Positions 1 through 8,175 of a stretch of DNA of 64,000 nt are shown one piece after another. The notes beneath the pieces were generated by a model. The model saw nothing but the letters and a program-made list of their open reading frames with translations, ran no database searches and was not told where the DNA came from. Position 1 is the first letter of the stretch; each line of letters opens with the position of its first letter. The stretch is taken from contig NZ_WXUB01000008.1 of the NCBI RefSeq assembly GCF_011799805.1, positions 1 through 64,000 of the forward strand, given 5' to 3'. The stretch is from Maribellus sediminis. Lineage in GTDB: Bacteria > Bacteroidota > Bacteroidia > Bacteroidales > Prolixibacteraceae. The position numbers and the translations under genes were made by a program.

Positions 1-2000
1 CGTGCCGGTTGTACTAACAGTCACTGATGTAAACGGAAACGTACAGGCCGCACCGGCGACAGTTACCGTGATCGACACCGTGAAACCGGTCGTTCAAACC
101 AAAGACATTACGGTTTATTTGGATGCCAGTGGGAACATGAGCATTGCAGCCGATTCGATCGATGACGGTTCAAGTGATGCCTGTGGAATCCTGACTTATG
201 AAACCGATATCACCGACTTTGATTGCAGCGATGTTGGCGATGTTCCGGTAATACTGACTGTCACTGATGTGAATGGAAACGTACAAACTGCTCCTGCTAC
301 TGTAACGGTTATCGACACAGTGAAACCGTTAGTAATCACCAAAGACATCACAGTTTACCTGGATGCCACCGGCAATATGAGTATTGCAGCCGATTCGATC
401 GATGACGGTTCAAGTGATGCCTGCGGAATCCAAACTTATGCAACAGATATCACAGACTTTGATTGCAGCGATGTTGGCGATGTTCCGGTAATACTGACTG
501 TCACTGATGTGAATGGAAACGTACAAACTGCTCCTGCTACTGTCACAGTAATTGACACGGTAAAACCGGTAGTTGAAACCAAAGACATCACAGTTTACCT
601 GGATGCCACCGGCAACATGAGCATTGCAGCAGATTCGATCGATGACGGTTCAAGTGATGCCTGCGGAATACAAACTTATGAAACCGATATCACAGACTTT
701 GATTGCAGCGATGTTGGCGATGTTCCGGTAATACTGACTGTCACTGATGTGAATGGAAACGTACAAACCGCTCCGGCTACAGTAACGGTTATCGACACAG
801 TGAAGCCGTTAGTAATCACCAAAGACATCACAGTTTACCTGGATGCCACCGGCAACATGAGTATCGCAGCCGATTCGATCGATGATGGTTCAACGGATGC
901 CTGCGGAATCCAAACTTATGCAACTGACATCACGGACTTCGACTGTAGCGATGTTGGAGCTGTTCCGGTAATACTGACTGTCACTGATGTGAATGGAAAC
1001 ATACAAACTGCTCCTGCTACAGTAACGGTTATCGACACAGTGAAACCGTTAGTAATCACCAAAGACATCACAGTTTACCTGGATGCCACCGGCAACATGA
1101 GTATCGCAGCAGATTCGATCGATGACGGTTCAAGTGATGCCTGCGGAATCCTGACTTATGAAACCGATATCACCGACTTTGATTGCAGTGATGTTGGAGC
1201 CGTGCCGGTAGTTCTCACCGTTACCGATGTGAACGGAAACGTACAAACCGCTCCGGCTAGAGTAACGGTTATCGACACGGTAAAACCGGTAGTTCAAACC
1301 AAAGACATCACAGTTTACCTGGATGCCAGTGGGAACATGAGCATTGCAGCAGATTCGATCGATGACGGTTCAAATGATGCCTGTGGAATCCTGACTTATG
1401 AAACCGATATCACAGACTTTGATTGCAGCGATGTTGGAGCCGTGCCGGTAGTTCTCACCGTTAGCGATGTGAACGGAAACGTACAAACCGCTCCGGCTAC
1501 TGTCACAGTAATTGACACAGTAAAACCGGTAGTTGAAACCAAAGACATCACAGTTTACCTGGATGCCAGTGGCAACATGAGCATTGCAGCCGATTCGATC
1601 GATGACGGTTCAAGTGATGCCTGCGGAATACAAACTTATGAAACCGATATCACAGACTTTGATTGCAGCGATGTTGGCGATGTTCCGGTAATACTGACTG
1701 TCACTGATGTGAATGGAAACGTACAAACTGCTCCTGCTACTGTTACAGTAATTGACACGGTAAAGCCGGTCGTAATCACTCAGGACATTTCTATCTACCT
1801 CGATCAACAGGGAAACACAGCTATAGTTGCTTCTGACATTGATATTGGTTCATCGGATGCCTGTGGTATTGCAACCATGAGTGTAGATCCGAACAGCTTT
1901 GATTGTGACAACCTGGGAGACAATACAGTTACCTTAACCGTAATTGATGTGAACGGAAACGTGAATACAAAAGAGGCGACTGTATCGATCTTGTTGAGAC
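1..2000 (+). repeat. Tandem 240-bp coding repeats (about 8 units in the window)
   Basis: The repeat period is exactly 240 bp: the segment encoding DDGSSDACGI recurs at about 162, 402, 642, 882, 1122, 1362 and 1602, and a diverged last copy lies at about 1842. Units 1-7 are nearly identical at the DNA level, with patchwork differences (for example ILTYETD versus IQTYATD) that suggest unequal crossover or gene conversion. The array continues beyond the left edge. Confidence 0.95.
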
Positions 2001-3454
2001 CGACCACACTGGCTATTTCAGGGGTGTTCTCCGGTCAGTATTCCGACCAGGTAACCTTAACGGCAACGCTGACGGATGACTTGTCGGGAAATAGAATGGC
2101 TGGTAAAAAAATCCTTTTTACAGTGGGAACACAAAACGTTTCAGCCGTAACTGACGGATCAGGTGAAGCTTCTACGACCCTAATCCTGAATCAGGCACCG
2201 GGTGATGTAAGTTTCACTGCTAACTATGAACTGGATTGTCCTTTTGCTGCTACGTCGGATAATCAGACCTTCACCATCAAAGCAGAAGATGCTTGTTACG
2301 AGTACACCGGGCCACTGTTCTCCGCCACTTCAGGTGCAAACAGCAGCCAGGTGGAAGTATTGTTGACAGCTACCATTTACGAAATGGATGATTTGTTCCC
2401 GGGAAATATCGAAAATGCAACTGTGCAGTTTTACGAAGACGGAACTTCAATTGGCGGCCTATTGGTTCCGGTAGCCGATCCAAATGATTCAACTATTGGA
2501 TATGTATCACTCCTGCATACCTTCGATATTGGAAATGCGGAAGCAGAAAACTTTGAGATATCGCTACAGGTTGGAGGTCGGCATATGAATAACCAAGCCT
2601 GTGAAGATGTTTCGGTCGTAAATGTCTACCTGCCTGCCGGTGACTTTATAACAGGTGGTGGTTATCTCATTAACGAAGAATCAGGCGGTGCCTATGCCGG
2701 GGATTTGGGACGAAAGACCAATTTTGGTTTCAATGTCAAGTTCAATAAAAAAGGCAAAAACTTGCAGGGTAAAATGACACTGATTGTACGTCGTTTAGAG
2801 CCAGATGGAATTGTGCATCTGTACAAATTTAAAACCAACGCTACTAACTCACTGGGTGTGAATCTGGGGGCTGAAGGCGAATGCGATGTGGCTGAATTTA
2901 CTTCCAAGGCTAACCTGACCGATATAACCGATCCGTTAAGCCCGATCAGTTTGGGAGGAAATCTGGAGATCCGGGCAACCCTGACCGATTGCGGAGAGCC
3001 GGGTGAAAACGATCAATTAGGAATTACCGTTTGGGATGGAAACACCTTACTTTTCTCTAGCAACTGGAGCGGCACTGAAACCTATGAACAGAGCCTTGGA
3101 GGTGGTAATCTGAAAGTACAGTCGGGATTCAGTCTGGGTACAGCAAGTACTGCGAATAAATCGGCAGAGATTGCTACAGCCATTGAACCCTCATTGGATG
3201 TTCAGGATTTTGGACTCACCTTGTATCCAAATCCATCAAAAGGAGATGTGTTTGTTGAGTTTGACTCGAGTGCTGACCTTAGTGGCGAGATCAGGATTAA
3301 AGCAATTAACGGACAGGAAGTGCTGAGAAAAGAGTTCCGCCAAACGAAACGTGTGGAACTCGACTTGAGCAGCCACGTTAGTGGGGTCTACCTGATACAG
3401 ATTGAAACAAACGAGCAGGTTTATACACGAAAACTAATTCTGAAACACGAATAG
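2..3454 (+). CDS. T9SS-exported repeat adhesin-like protein, 5' truncated by the window edge
   Basis: The reading frame is open from the first bases, so the true start lies upstream. About 660 residues consist of 80-residue HYR/Ig-like repeats, each with two Cys (motifs DACGI and FDCSDVG) and a VTVIDTVKP linker. An Ig-like domain follows (about 665-760). A segment starting FITGGGYLI (about 880-1000) resembles the post-COAP-1 domain found in T9SS cargo. The last 80 residues form a type A T9SS sorting domain: LYPNPSKGDVFVEF, SGVYLIQI and a basic end. This predicts export across the outer membrane and surface attachment or release, probably as an adhesin or structural protein. The exact ligand is unknown. 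The near-identical repeats make the assembled copy number uncertain. A strong terminator follows the stop codon. Confidence 0.9.
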   Translation: MPVVLTVTDVNGNVQAAPATVTVIDTVKPVVQTKDITVYLDASGNMSIAADSIDDGSSDACGILTYETDITDFDCSDVGDVPVILTVTDVNGNVQTAPATVTVIDTVKPLVITKDITVYLDATGNMSIAADSIDDGSSDACGIQTYATDITDFDCSDVGDVPVILTVTDVNGNVQTAPATVTVIDTVKPVVETKDITVYLDATGNMSIAADSIDDGSSDACGIQTYETDITDFDCSDVGDVPVILTVTDVNGNVQTAPATVTVIDTVKPLVITKDITVYLDATGNMSIAADSIDDGSTDACGIQTYATDITDFDCSDVGAVPVILTVTDVNGNIQTAPATVTVIDTVKPLVITKDITVYLDATGNMSIAADSIDDGSSDACGILTYETDITDFDCSDVGAVPVVLTVTDVNGNVQTAPARVTVIDTVKPVVQTKDITVYLDASGNMSIAADSIDDGSNDACGILTYETDITDFDCSDVGAVPVVLTVSDVNGNVQTAPATVTVIDTVKPVVETKDITVYLDASGNMSIAADSIDDGSSDACGIQTYETDITDFDCSDVGDVPVILTVTDVNGNVQTAPATVTVIDTVKPVVITQDISIYLDQQGNTAIVASDIDIGSSDACGIATMSVDPNSFDCDNLGDNTVTLTVIDVNGNVNTKEATVSILLRPTTLAISGVFSGQYSDQVTLTATLTDDLSGNRMAGKKILFTVGTQNVSAVTDGSGEASTTLILNQAPGDVSFTANYELDCPFAATSDNQTFTIKAEDACYEYTGPLFSATSGANSSQVEVLLTATIYEMDDLFPGNIENATVQFYEDGTSIGGLLVPVADPNDSTIGYVSLLHTFDIGNAEAENFEISLQVGGRHMNNQACEDVSVVNVYLPAGDFITGGGYLINEESGGAYAGDLGRKTNFGFNVKFNKKGKNLQGKMTLIVRRLEPDGIVHLYKFKTNATNSLGVNLGAEGECDVAEFTSKANLTDITDPLSPISLGGNLEIRATLTDCGEPGENDQLGITVWDGNTLLFSSNWSGTETYEQSLGGGNLKVQSGFSLGTASTANKSAEIATAIEPSLDVQDFGLTLYPNPSKGDVFVEFDSSADLSGEIRIKAINGQEVLRKEFRQTKRVELDLSSHVSGVYLIQIETNEQVYTRKLILKHE

Positions 3455-3469
3455 TATTTGAGATCCGGG

Positions 3470-3500
3470 AGGCGGCAACTTTGGTTGTCGCCTCTTTTTT
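3470..3500 (+). terminator. Rho-independent terminator of the T9SS repeat protein
   Basis: An 11-bp stem (3470-3480 with 3484-3494, one G-U pair) is followed by six T. It also overlaps the stop codon of the convergent ChaN-like gene, which has no T-run on its own strand. Confidence 0.85.
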
Positions 3501-4365
3501 ATCTTGTCCGCGTCATATCCTCATCCACACAAATCGTAAAATCAGCCAGACCGGTGTTTTCTTCTTTCAATTCCGAAACATCTTTTTGCATCACCGAGTG
3601 AATCGTGGCGATTTTAAGGTTTGGGTTTTCATGTTTAAGGTACCAGTAAATGCTTTCGAAATTTTGACTGTGATAAGCACCATGGTAGTGCAACAGCATT
3701 TTTCCGGGCTTCCAGTTTTTAAGAATGAAATGTGCCATGGTAGCATCTTTTGTGGCTTGAGCTTTTGGGAAATTAGAAGTTACGTGACTGCCCATTCCTT
3801 CCATGTTCATCATGCTGGCATAGCAATTCAATGTTGAATCGTAAGCGGGTGGCAGTGGTGGCAAAAAGACTTTTGCTTCGTCCGATAATCCTTCAAGTCC
3901 TTCGAAACCTTTGCTATTGACCAGCGAAGCATAGCGTCGCGGAACATTGGTGGCCACAAAATACAAGCCGCTGTCTTTGGCAAACTCAACCAGTGGTTTA
4001 TAATCGGTTTTATAGTTGGGCCACAGTCGGATTTCGTCCTCAAAGTAACGTTGCGAAATTTCGCCCGACAGGTATTCATCCATAATCAGCTGATTGTCGC
4101 TTTCAAACATTTCAGCACCCAACACCAGGTCCTTGCCTTTTAGTTTGTACAGGTCTTTTGTGAGTTCCAGCTGCAGCCAGTGCGAGATCGGATTGTCGTG
4201 CAATTCGCCGAACAAAACAATGTCGGCATCTTCCAGTTGCTTCAGCATTTTCTCATATTTCTCGGGCTTCCCTTTTTGGTCGAACAGGAAATACGCAGGT
4301 TTGTCGGATTTAAAAGCGGTAAATAGGATAAGCAGAAGGATGAAAAGTGCTGATGATTTATTCAT
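3499..4365 (-). CDS. ChaN-like (DUF399, Tiki superfamily) exported protein
   Basis: The protein has 288 residues and a hydrophobic N-terminal signal (about 1-20). Motifs typical of the ChaN/heme-binding-uptake family are visible: VLFGELHDNPISHWLQ near residue 50, GAEMFESDNQ near 85, a VATNVPRR-like segment near 140, and an HYHGAYHSQNFESIYWYL segment near 225. Family members are periplasmic or lipid-anchored proteins with an EreA/Tiki-like fold. ChaN itself binds heme dimers, but in Bacteroidota the substrate is not settled. It stands alone, convergent with the repeat protein. I am confident of the family and not of heme as the ligand. Confidence 0.82.
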   Translation of the reverse strand: MNKSSALFILLLILFTAFKSDKPAYFLFDQKGKPEKYEKMLKQLEDADIVLFGELHDNPISHWLQLELTKDLYKLKGKDLVLGAEMFESDNQLIMDEYLSGEISQRYFEDEIRLWPNYKTDYKPLVEFAKDSGLYFVATNVPRRYASLVNSKGFEGLEGLSDEAKVFLPPLPPAYDSTLNCYASMMNMEGMGSHVTSNFPKAQATKDATMAHFILKNWKPGKMLLHYHGAYHSQNFESIYWYLKHENPNLKIATIHSVMQKDVSELKEENTGLADFTICVDEDMTRTR

Positions 4366-4575
4366 TGTAATAATTTTATAATGTTGAGCTAAACAACAAA
4401 GAAAGCATTTTCGGGTTTAAAAAGAAGAAGAAAAACCAGTATGAAGCACATCTTTTTCATCATTTTTCTGATTTTTACAGGTAGTTAAGTTATTACCCAG
4501 GCTGGGAGGCGAAGGCGAATTTAGATAATACGTATTGATTTATCCATTGTATCATCGACAGTAATAACAAAATGT

Positions 4576-5184
4576 ATGTTGGAAACCGGATTTGTATACA
4601 GCAAACTGATCGATCCCTTGTTGCAAGGACTCCGAAAAAGGGTGGCCCTGGAAATAGAACAGGGAGATCATGTAATTGATATCGCCTGCGGAACCGGTGT
4701 TCAGCTTTTTGAAGTGGCCGGCAAGGCAGCCACTGTAACCGGTGTCGATTTATCGGAGTCGATGGTGAACCATGCAATAAAAAATGCAGCAAAAAGAAAC
4801 ATCACCAATGCATCATTTGTGGTTTGCAATGCTACTGATCTAAGCATGTTTTATTCCCGTAAATTTGATGTGGCCATACTTTCCATGGCTCTGCACTAGT
4901 TTGCTCCGGAGTTGCAGAGTCCCATTCTTTCAGAAATAAAAAAGATAGCAAAACGAATTGTTATTCTGGATTATGCGGTTCCCTTACCTGCAAATTATGT
5001 AGGAGTAAGCAGCAAGATTGCAGAGTTTCTGGCGGGGGTTGAACACAACCGAAATTTTAAACAGTATTCCGCAGCAGGTGGATTAAACACGATTTTACCC
5101 GAAAACGGATTTACCATTAACAAAACGAAGCTGATTGGGAAAGGCGCATTTCAACTGGTGGTAGCACACAATCCTAACATTTGA
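4576..5184 (+). pseudogene. Class I SAM-dependent methyltransferase interrupted by an in-frame TAG
   Basis: Two consecutive open segments in one frame are separated only by a TAG at 4897-4899. The first holds the SAM-binding motif VIDIACGTG, an acidic loop (VTGVDLSESMV) and SMALH. The second continues naturally with FAPELQ, then IVILDYAVPLP and AEFLAGVEHNRNF, and ends with FQLVVAHNP. In related enzymes the residue after ALH is commonly Glu or Gln, so one base change (GAG or CAG to TAG) explains the break. The full frame would give about 200 residues, a normal length for this UbiE-like family. TAG serves as a normal stop elsewhere in the window. It is either a recent pseudogene or a sequence error. 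Confidence 0.78.
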
Positions 5185-5245
5185 AGCAGTATCAATAATT
5201 TAACATATTTAACATTGTTCAATTTTGTTTAACAATAATTTACTA

Positions 5246-5265
5246 GTGTTAAGTCGAGTTAACAC
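5246..5265. promoter_or_regulatory. Palindrome with TTAACAC arms, possible operator
   Basis: A perfect inverted repeat (GTGTTAA, 6-nt spacer, TTAACAC) lies just upstream of a TACCTTTG -7 element at 5276-5283. More TTAACA-like hexamers crowd 5205-5235. The position between the -33 and -7 regions fits a repressor or activator site. No regulator can be named. Confidence 0.35.
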
Positions 5266-5275
5266 ATTCTGAACT

Positions 5276-5283
5276 TACCTTTG
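5276..5283 (+). promoter_or_regulatory. Bacteroidota -7 element TACCTTTG with no gene downstream
   Basis: It matches TAnnTTTG exactly. I see no clear TTG at the -33 spacing. The only thing downstream on this strand is the hairpin at 5351-5379, which suggests a short non-coding transcript. Confidence 0.35.
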
Positions 5284-5289
5284 AAAAAG

Positions 5290-5379
5290 TAATTCCATAA
5301 TAAAGCTGTGTGCGAATAAGGCACTGTTCAAAAAACGTCGGATTTTTAAAGGGATTCCAGAAAAAGGAGTCCCTTTTTT
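5290..5379 (+). ncRNA. Candidate small RNA of about 90 nt
   Basis: The segment runs from a TACCTTTG -7 element to a terminator (8-bp stem 5351-5358/5366-5373, then T6). It has no credible reading frame. It converges on the 3' end of the glycerophosphodiesterase gene, whose stop codon overlaps the T-run. This is inference from promoter and terminator placement only. Confidence 0.3.
5351..5379 (+). terminator. Rho-independent terminator, plus strand
   Basis: An 8-bp stem (one G-T pair) with a 7-nt A-rich loop is followed by TTTTTT. On the minus strand the same hairpin lies directly after the stop of the convergent glycerophosphodiesterase gene and is followed by only a weak T-run. Confidence 0.7.
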
Positions 5380-6160
5380 ACAGTTTACTCATTTCCTCTT
5401 TTAACCATTTTGGGCGGTTGGTAGTGATTCCTTTAACGCCAATAGCTGTCAGCCGTTTTGCTTCGGCCGGTTCATCGATGGTCCAGCTTAGTACTTCCAG
5501 ATTTAATTTTTTGGCCTCATCCATTACAGCTTCATCAATAATCGAGTATTTCAGGTTAACACCGGTAAGGCCCAATTCGGCACTTTCTTCCATTTTCCTG
5601 TTTAGTCCCTGTTTTACCGAACTAAGCCAGTAGCATTTATTATCAGGGAATTCCCTGTGGGTATTGATGATAGTTTCCCAGCCAAAACTAATAAATACAA
5701 TCTGATCGATTTTACCGCTTTTATCAATTACCCTGCGCAGTGCCGGAATAATCTCTTCACCACCTGCTTTAATCTCAACAACCAGCGTTTTACCTTCAGG
5801 CACAGTTTCAATAATCTCGCCGAGATAAGGTAATTTTTCACCCTTGAACTCCTTACCTTTCCAAACACCGGCATCCAGATCGCGTAAAAGCACCGACGGC
5901 GCTTTGGCGATAACCAGGTTTTTCTTTCCGCTGCAGGTTCTTTTAGTATCCTTGTCGTGAATAACAATTACCCGGTTGTCTTTTGTCAGGTGAACATCAA
6001 CTTCAACTGCATCGGCTCCAAGTTCCCAGGCCAGTTTAGCCGAAGCTACTGTGTTTTCGGGTGCCAGGTACGATGCCCCGCGATGAGCGATAAATGTATT
6101 TTGTGCGATCAAACTGCTTGCTAATAATGTGATGATAAAAGAAATTACAATTGTCTTCAT
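5378..6160 (-). CDS. Glycerophosphodiester phosphodiesterase, exported
   Basis: The protein has 260 residues with a signal peptide (about 1-19, ending SLIAQ). The GDPD signature follows at once: FIAHRGASYLAPENT with the catalytic His, then GADAVEVDVHLTKDN (metal-binding Glu/Asp) and VIVIHD (second His). VVEIKAG near residue 125 supplies another metal ligand, and the C-terminal LSWTIDEP and GITTNRP segments complete the TIM barrel. The family hydrolyses glycerophosphodiesters to glycerol-3-phosphate and an alcohol. The signal peptide places it in the periplasm, where it would serve phospholipid salvage. It is divergent from the acyltransferase pair, whose product class is also lipid, though no joint pathway is shown. 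Confidence 0.92.
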   Translation of the reverse strand: MKTIVISFIITLLASSLIAQNTFIAHRGASYLAPENTVASAKLAWELGADAVEVDVHLTKDNRVIVIHDKDTKRTCSGKKNLVIAKAPSVLLRDLDAGVWKGKEFKGEKLPYLGEIIETVPEGKTLVVEIKAGGEEIIPALRRVIDKSGKIDQIVFISFGWETIINTHREFPDNKCYWLSSVKQGLNRKMEESAELGLTGVNLKYSIIDEAVMDEAKKLNLEVLSWTIDEPAEAKRLTAIGVKGITTNRPKWLKEEMSKL

Positions 6161-6216
6161 GCTTCTGTTTTGTTTCGAATATAGAAATAAATTTAGCTAA
6201 TGTTAGCTTAAAAATG

Positions 6217-6224
6217 TAGTTTTG
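6217..6224 (+). promoter_or_regulatory. Possible -7 element (TAGTTTTG) for the acyltransferase pair
   Basis: It matches TAnnTTTG and sits 65 bp before the first acyltransferase start. A TTG at the -33 spacing is not evident. Confidence 0.3.
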
Positions 6225-6288
6225 GTTTTGCTTTTCGGCAGAAATAAAACAGAAAAGATATTTCTTTAACAAAGGCTTTTTTCAATAC

Positions 6289-7215
6289 ATGCAGAAGAAG
6301 AAAGAAAACACAGTTGGCTTTTTTGAGAATTTGGGTAACCATGCTGTGGTTCTTATCCTTAAATTTTTTGCCCTGCTACCTTTAAGCTTTCTGTATCTGT
6401 TGGCCGATTTTATCCATTTTTTACTTCGGAATGTTGTGAACTACCGCAGTGCGGTGATAATTGATAACCTGAAACATGCCTTCCCCGAAAAATCGGATGA
6501 AGAGATTTTAGCTATTCGAAATAAATTCTACCGTCATTTTGCCGACCTTTTTATTGAGTCGATGAAAATGTACGGGATGTCGGAAAAGGAGATGAGTCGA
6601 CGTGTTCGTTTTAAGGGGCTCGATATGCTGAATAATTATGCCGAAAAGGGACAAAGTATAATTGTACTGGCTTATCATCATCACAACTGGGAATGGGCAA
6701 GTTTTATTCAAACTGTCGCCAAACACAGAATTTTGATGGTGTACAACAAAATGCGCAAGAACCAGCCAATGGACGATTTCCTGCTCAAGTCGCGCGAAAA
6801 ATGGGGTGGTTTGGGTGTTCAGATGGGACGGTCGGCAAAGGTGATGTTCGATCTTCAAAAGAAGAATATTCCCACATTAACGTGGTTGGCAGCCGATCAG
6901 AGTGCATTGCCCGACCAGGGAATGTGGGCCAACTTTTTTAATCGCGAAGCTGCTTTTTTTGCCGGCCCTGAAAAGATAGCCCGAAAAACCAATCAACCGG
7001 TGTTGATTCAACGCGTGCATCGCCTGGGCAGAGGAAAATACGAATACGAATTCACACTTTTATGCGAGGAGCCTGCAAAAGCGAAACCGTATGAAGTGCT
7101 GCTTTCCTATATTCAAAAGATGGAAGAAGTGCTGAAAGAAGAACCGGAGTATTATCTTTGGAGCCACAGAAGATGGAAGCACAAACGACCGGAAAATCTT
7201 CCACTGATTCAATAA
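6289..7215 (+). CDS. LpxL/HtrB-like lysophospholipid acyltransferase, copy 1
   Basis: The protein has 308 residues with an N-terminal membrane segment (about 18-48). NVVNYRSAVIIDNLKHAFPEKSD is the usual family block before the catalytic region. YHHHNWEW near residue 128 corresponds to the H(x4)D/E-type catalytic HxNWEW motif. LAADQS near 205 and a C-terminal YYLWSHRRWKHKRP block are also typical. The family transfers acyl chains to lipid A precursors or lyso-lipids at the inner membrane. It lies in tandem with a homologue starting 11 bp after its stop, so the two are probably co-transcribed. Which one does the lipid A step cannot be told from the sequence. Confidence 0.88.
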   Translation: MQKKKENTVGFFENLGNHAVVLILKFFALLPLSFLYLLADFIHFLLRNVVNYRSAVIIDNLKHAFPEKSDEEILAIRNKFYRHFADLFIESMKMYGMSEKEMSRRVRFKGLDMLNNYAEKGQSIIVLAYHHHNWEWASFIQTVAKHRILMVYNKMRKNQPMDDFLLKSREKWGGLGVQMGRSAKVMFDLQKKNIPTLTWLAADQSALPDQGMWANFFNREAAFFAGPEKIARKTNQPVLIQRVHRLGRGKYEYEFTLLCEEPAKAKPYEVLLSYIQKMEEVLKEEPEYYLWSHRRWKHKRPENLPLIQ

Positions 7216-7226
7216 AAAAGTTACGA

Positions 7227-8171
7227 ATGGTAGATCAGGAATTGGCCAAACGCGATAAACGTTTTCATGAAAGTCCGCTCAAAAAGTTATTGAACGGCAC
7301 GTTGGTGTTGTTTTTAAAGGGCATCTCAAAGCTTCCTTTTTTGGTGATCTATGGCATTTCGGATGTATTTTATTTTTTGCTGAAGAATGTTGTGAAGTAC
7401 CGTAAAAAGGTGATTCTCGAAAACCTGACCTACGCTTTCCCCGAAAAATCAGAGGAGGAGAAAACACAGATATTGAACAAGTTCTACCGTCATTTCTGCG
7501 ATTTTGCCCTCGAAACAGTGAAGTTGTACAGCATGAGCGACAGCGAGATGAAAAAGCGGCTGTCGGTGAAAGGCCTGGAGCTGACGGAAAAATATACACG
7601 CGAAGGAAAAAGCATCATCCTGCTCGGATTTCATTACAATAACTGGGAGTGGTGTTCTTCCATTCAAAGCCGGTGGAACTACAAATTGCTGATGATCGTG
7701 AATCCGCTTCGTGGCAATTATGCCATGGATCGCTTTGTTGCACACTCTCGCGAGAAATGGGGAGGCGAATCGGTTCCGGTTCACAAATCGGCGCGTGTGG
7801 CCATCGATGCTGTACGCAAAAAAGATCCGATTGCGCTTTGGCTGGCAGCCGACCAAACCCCGGCGGCCAATTCACCATTCTGGACCATGTTTCTAAACCG
7901 TGAAGCTCCGTTTTTTAGCGGCCCCGAAAAAATTGCTGCAAAAACCAATCAGCCGGTCTTTTTTCTTCACCTAAAAAAATTGCGACGGGGACATTACGAA
8001 GCCGGTCTTTCCCTGCTTTTTGAAGAGCCCTGCAAAGTGGAATCGAAAGATATACTGCTGACCTACATTCGCCGGATGGAAGAAATCATTGGCGAAACAC
8101 CGGAATATTATTTGTGGTCGCACCGCCGTTGGAAACACAAACGGCCGGAAGGTATTGAGCTGACTTTATAA
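7227..8171 (+). CDS. LpxL/HtrB-like lysophospholipid acyltransferase, copy 2
   Basis: The 314-residue protein is a paralogue of the gene directly upstream. Shared blocks include LKNVVKYRKKVILENLTYAF, KFYRHF, FHYNNWEW (catalytic His and acidic residue), LAADQTP and the final YYLWSHRRWKHKRP. I chose ATG 7227, 11 bp after the preceding stop; a TTG at 7158 would extend it 23 residues but would overlap the conserved end of copy 1. Tandem duplication followed by divergence is the simplest history. The enzyme acts at the inner membrane and probably uses a different lipid or acyl donor from copy 1. It converges on the GH92 gene with only 4 bp between stops. Confidence 0.87.
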   Translation: MVDQELAKRDKRFHESPLKKLLNGTLVLFLKGISKLPFLVIYGISDVFYFLLKNVVKYRKKVILENLTYAFPEKSEEEKTQILNKFYRHFCDFALETVKLYSMSDSEMKKRLSVKGLELTEKYTREGKSIILLGFHYNNWEWCSSIQSRWNYKLLMIVNPLRGNYAMDRFVAHSREKWGGESVPVHKSARVAIDAVRKKDPIALWLAADQTPAANSPFWTMFLNREAPFFSGPEKIAAKTNQPVFFLHLKKLRRGHYEAGLSLLFEEPCKVESKDILLTYIRRMEEIIGETPEYYLWSHRRWKHKRPEGIELTL

Positions 8172-8175
8172 AATG

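Noticed and set aside
1-2000. CRISPR array from the regular 240-bp repeats
   Set aside because: The units are coding, contiguous and lack distinct spacers. The spacing is far too long for CRISPR and no cas genes are present.
4897-4899. TAG as a recoded (pyrrolysine) codon in the methyltransferase
   Set aside because: The enzyme is an ordinary class I SAM methyltransferase, not a methylamine one. TAG ends other genes in the window, including the first gene at 3452-3454. A plain nonsense change fits better.
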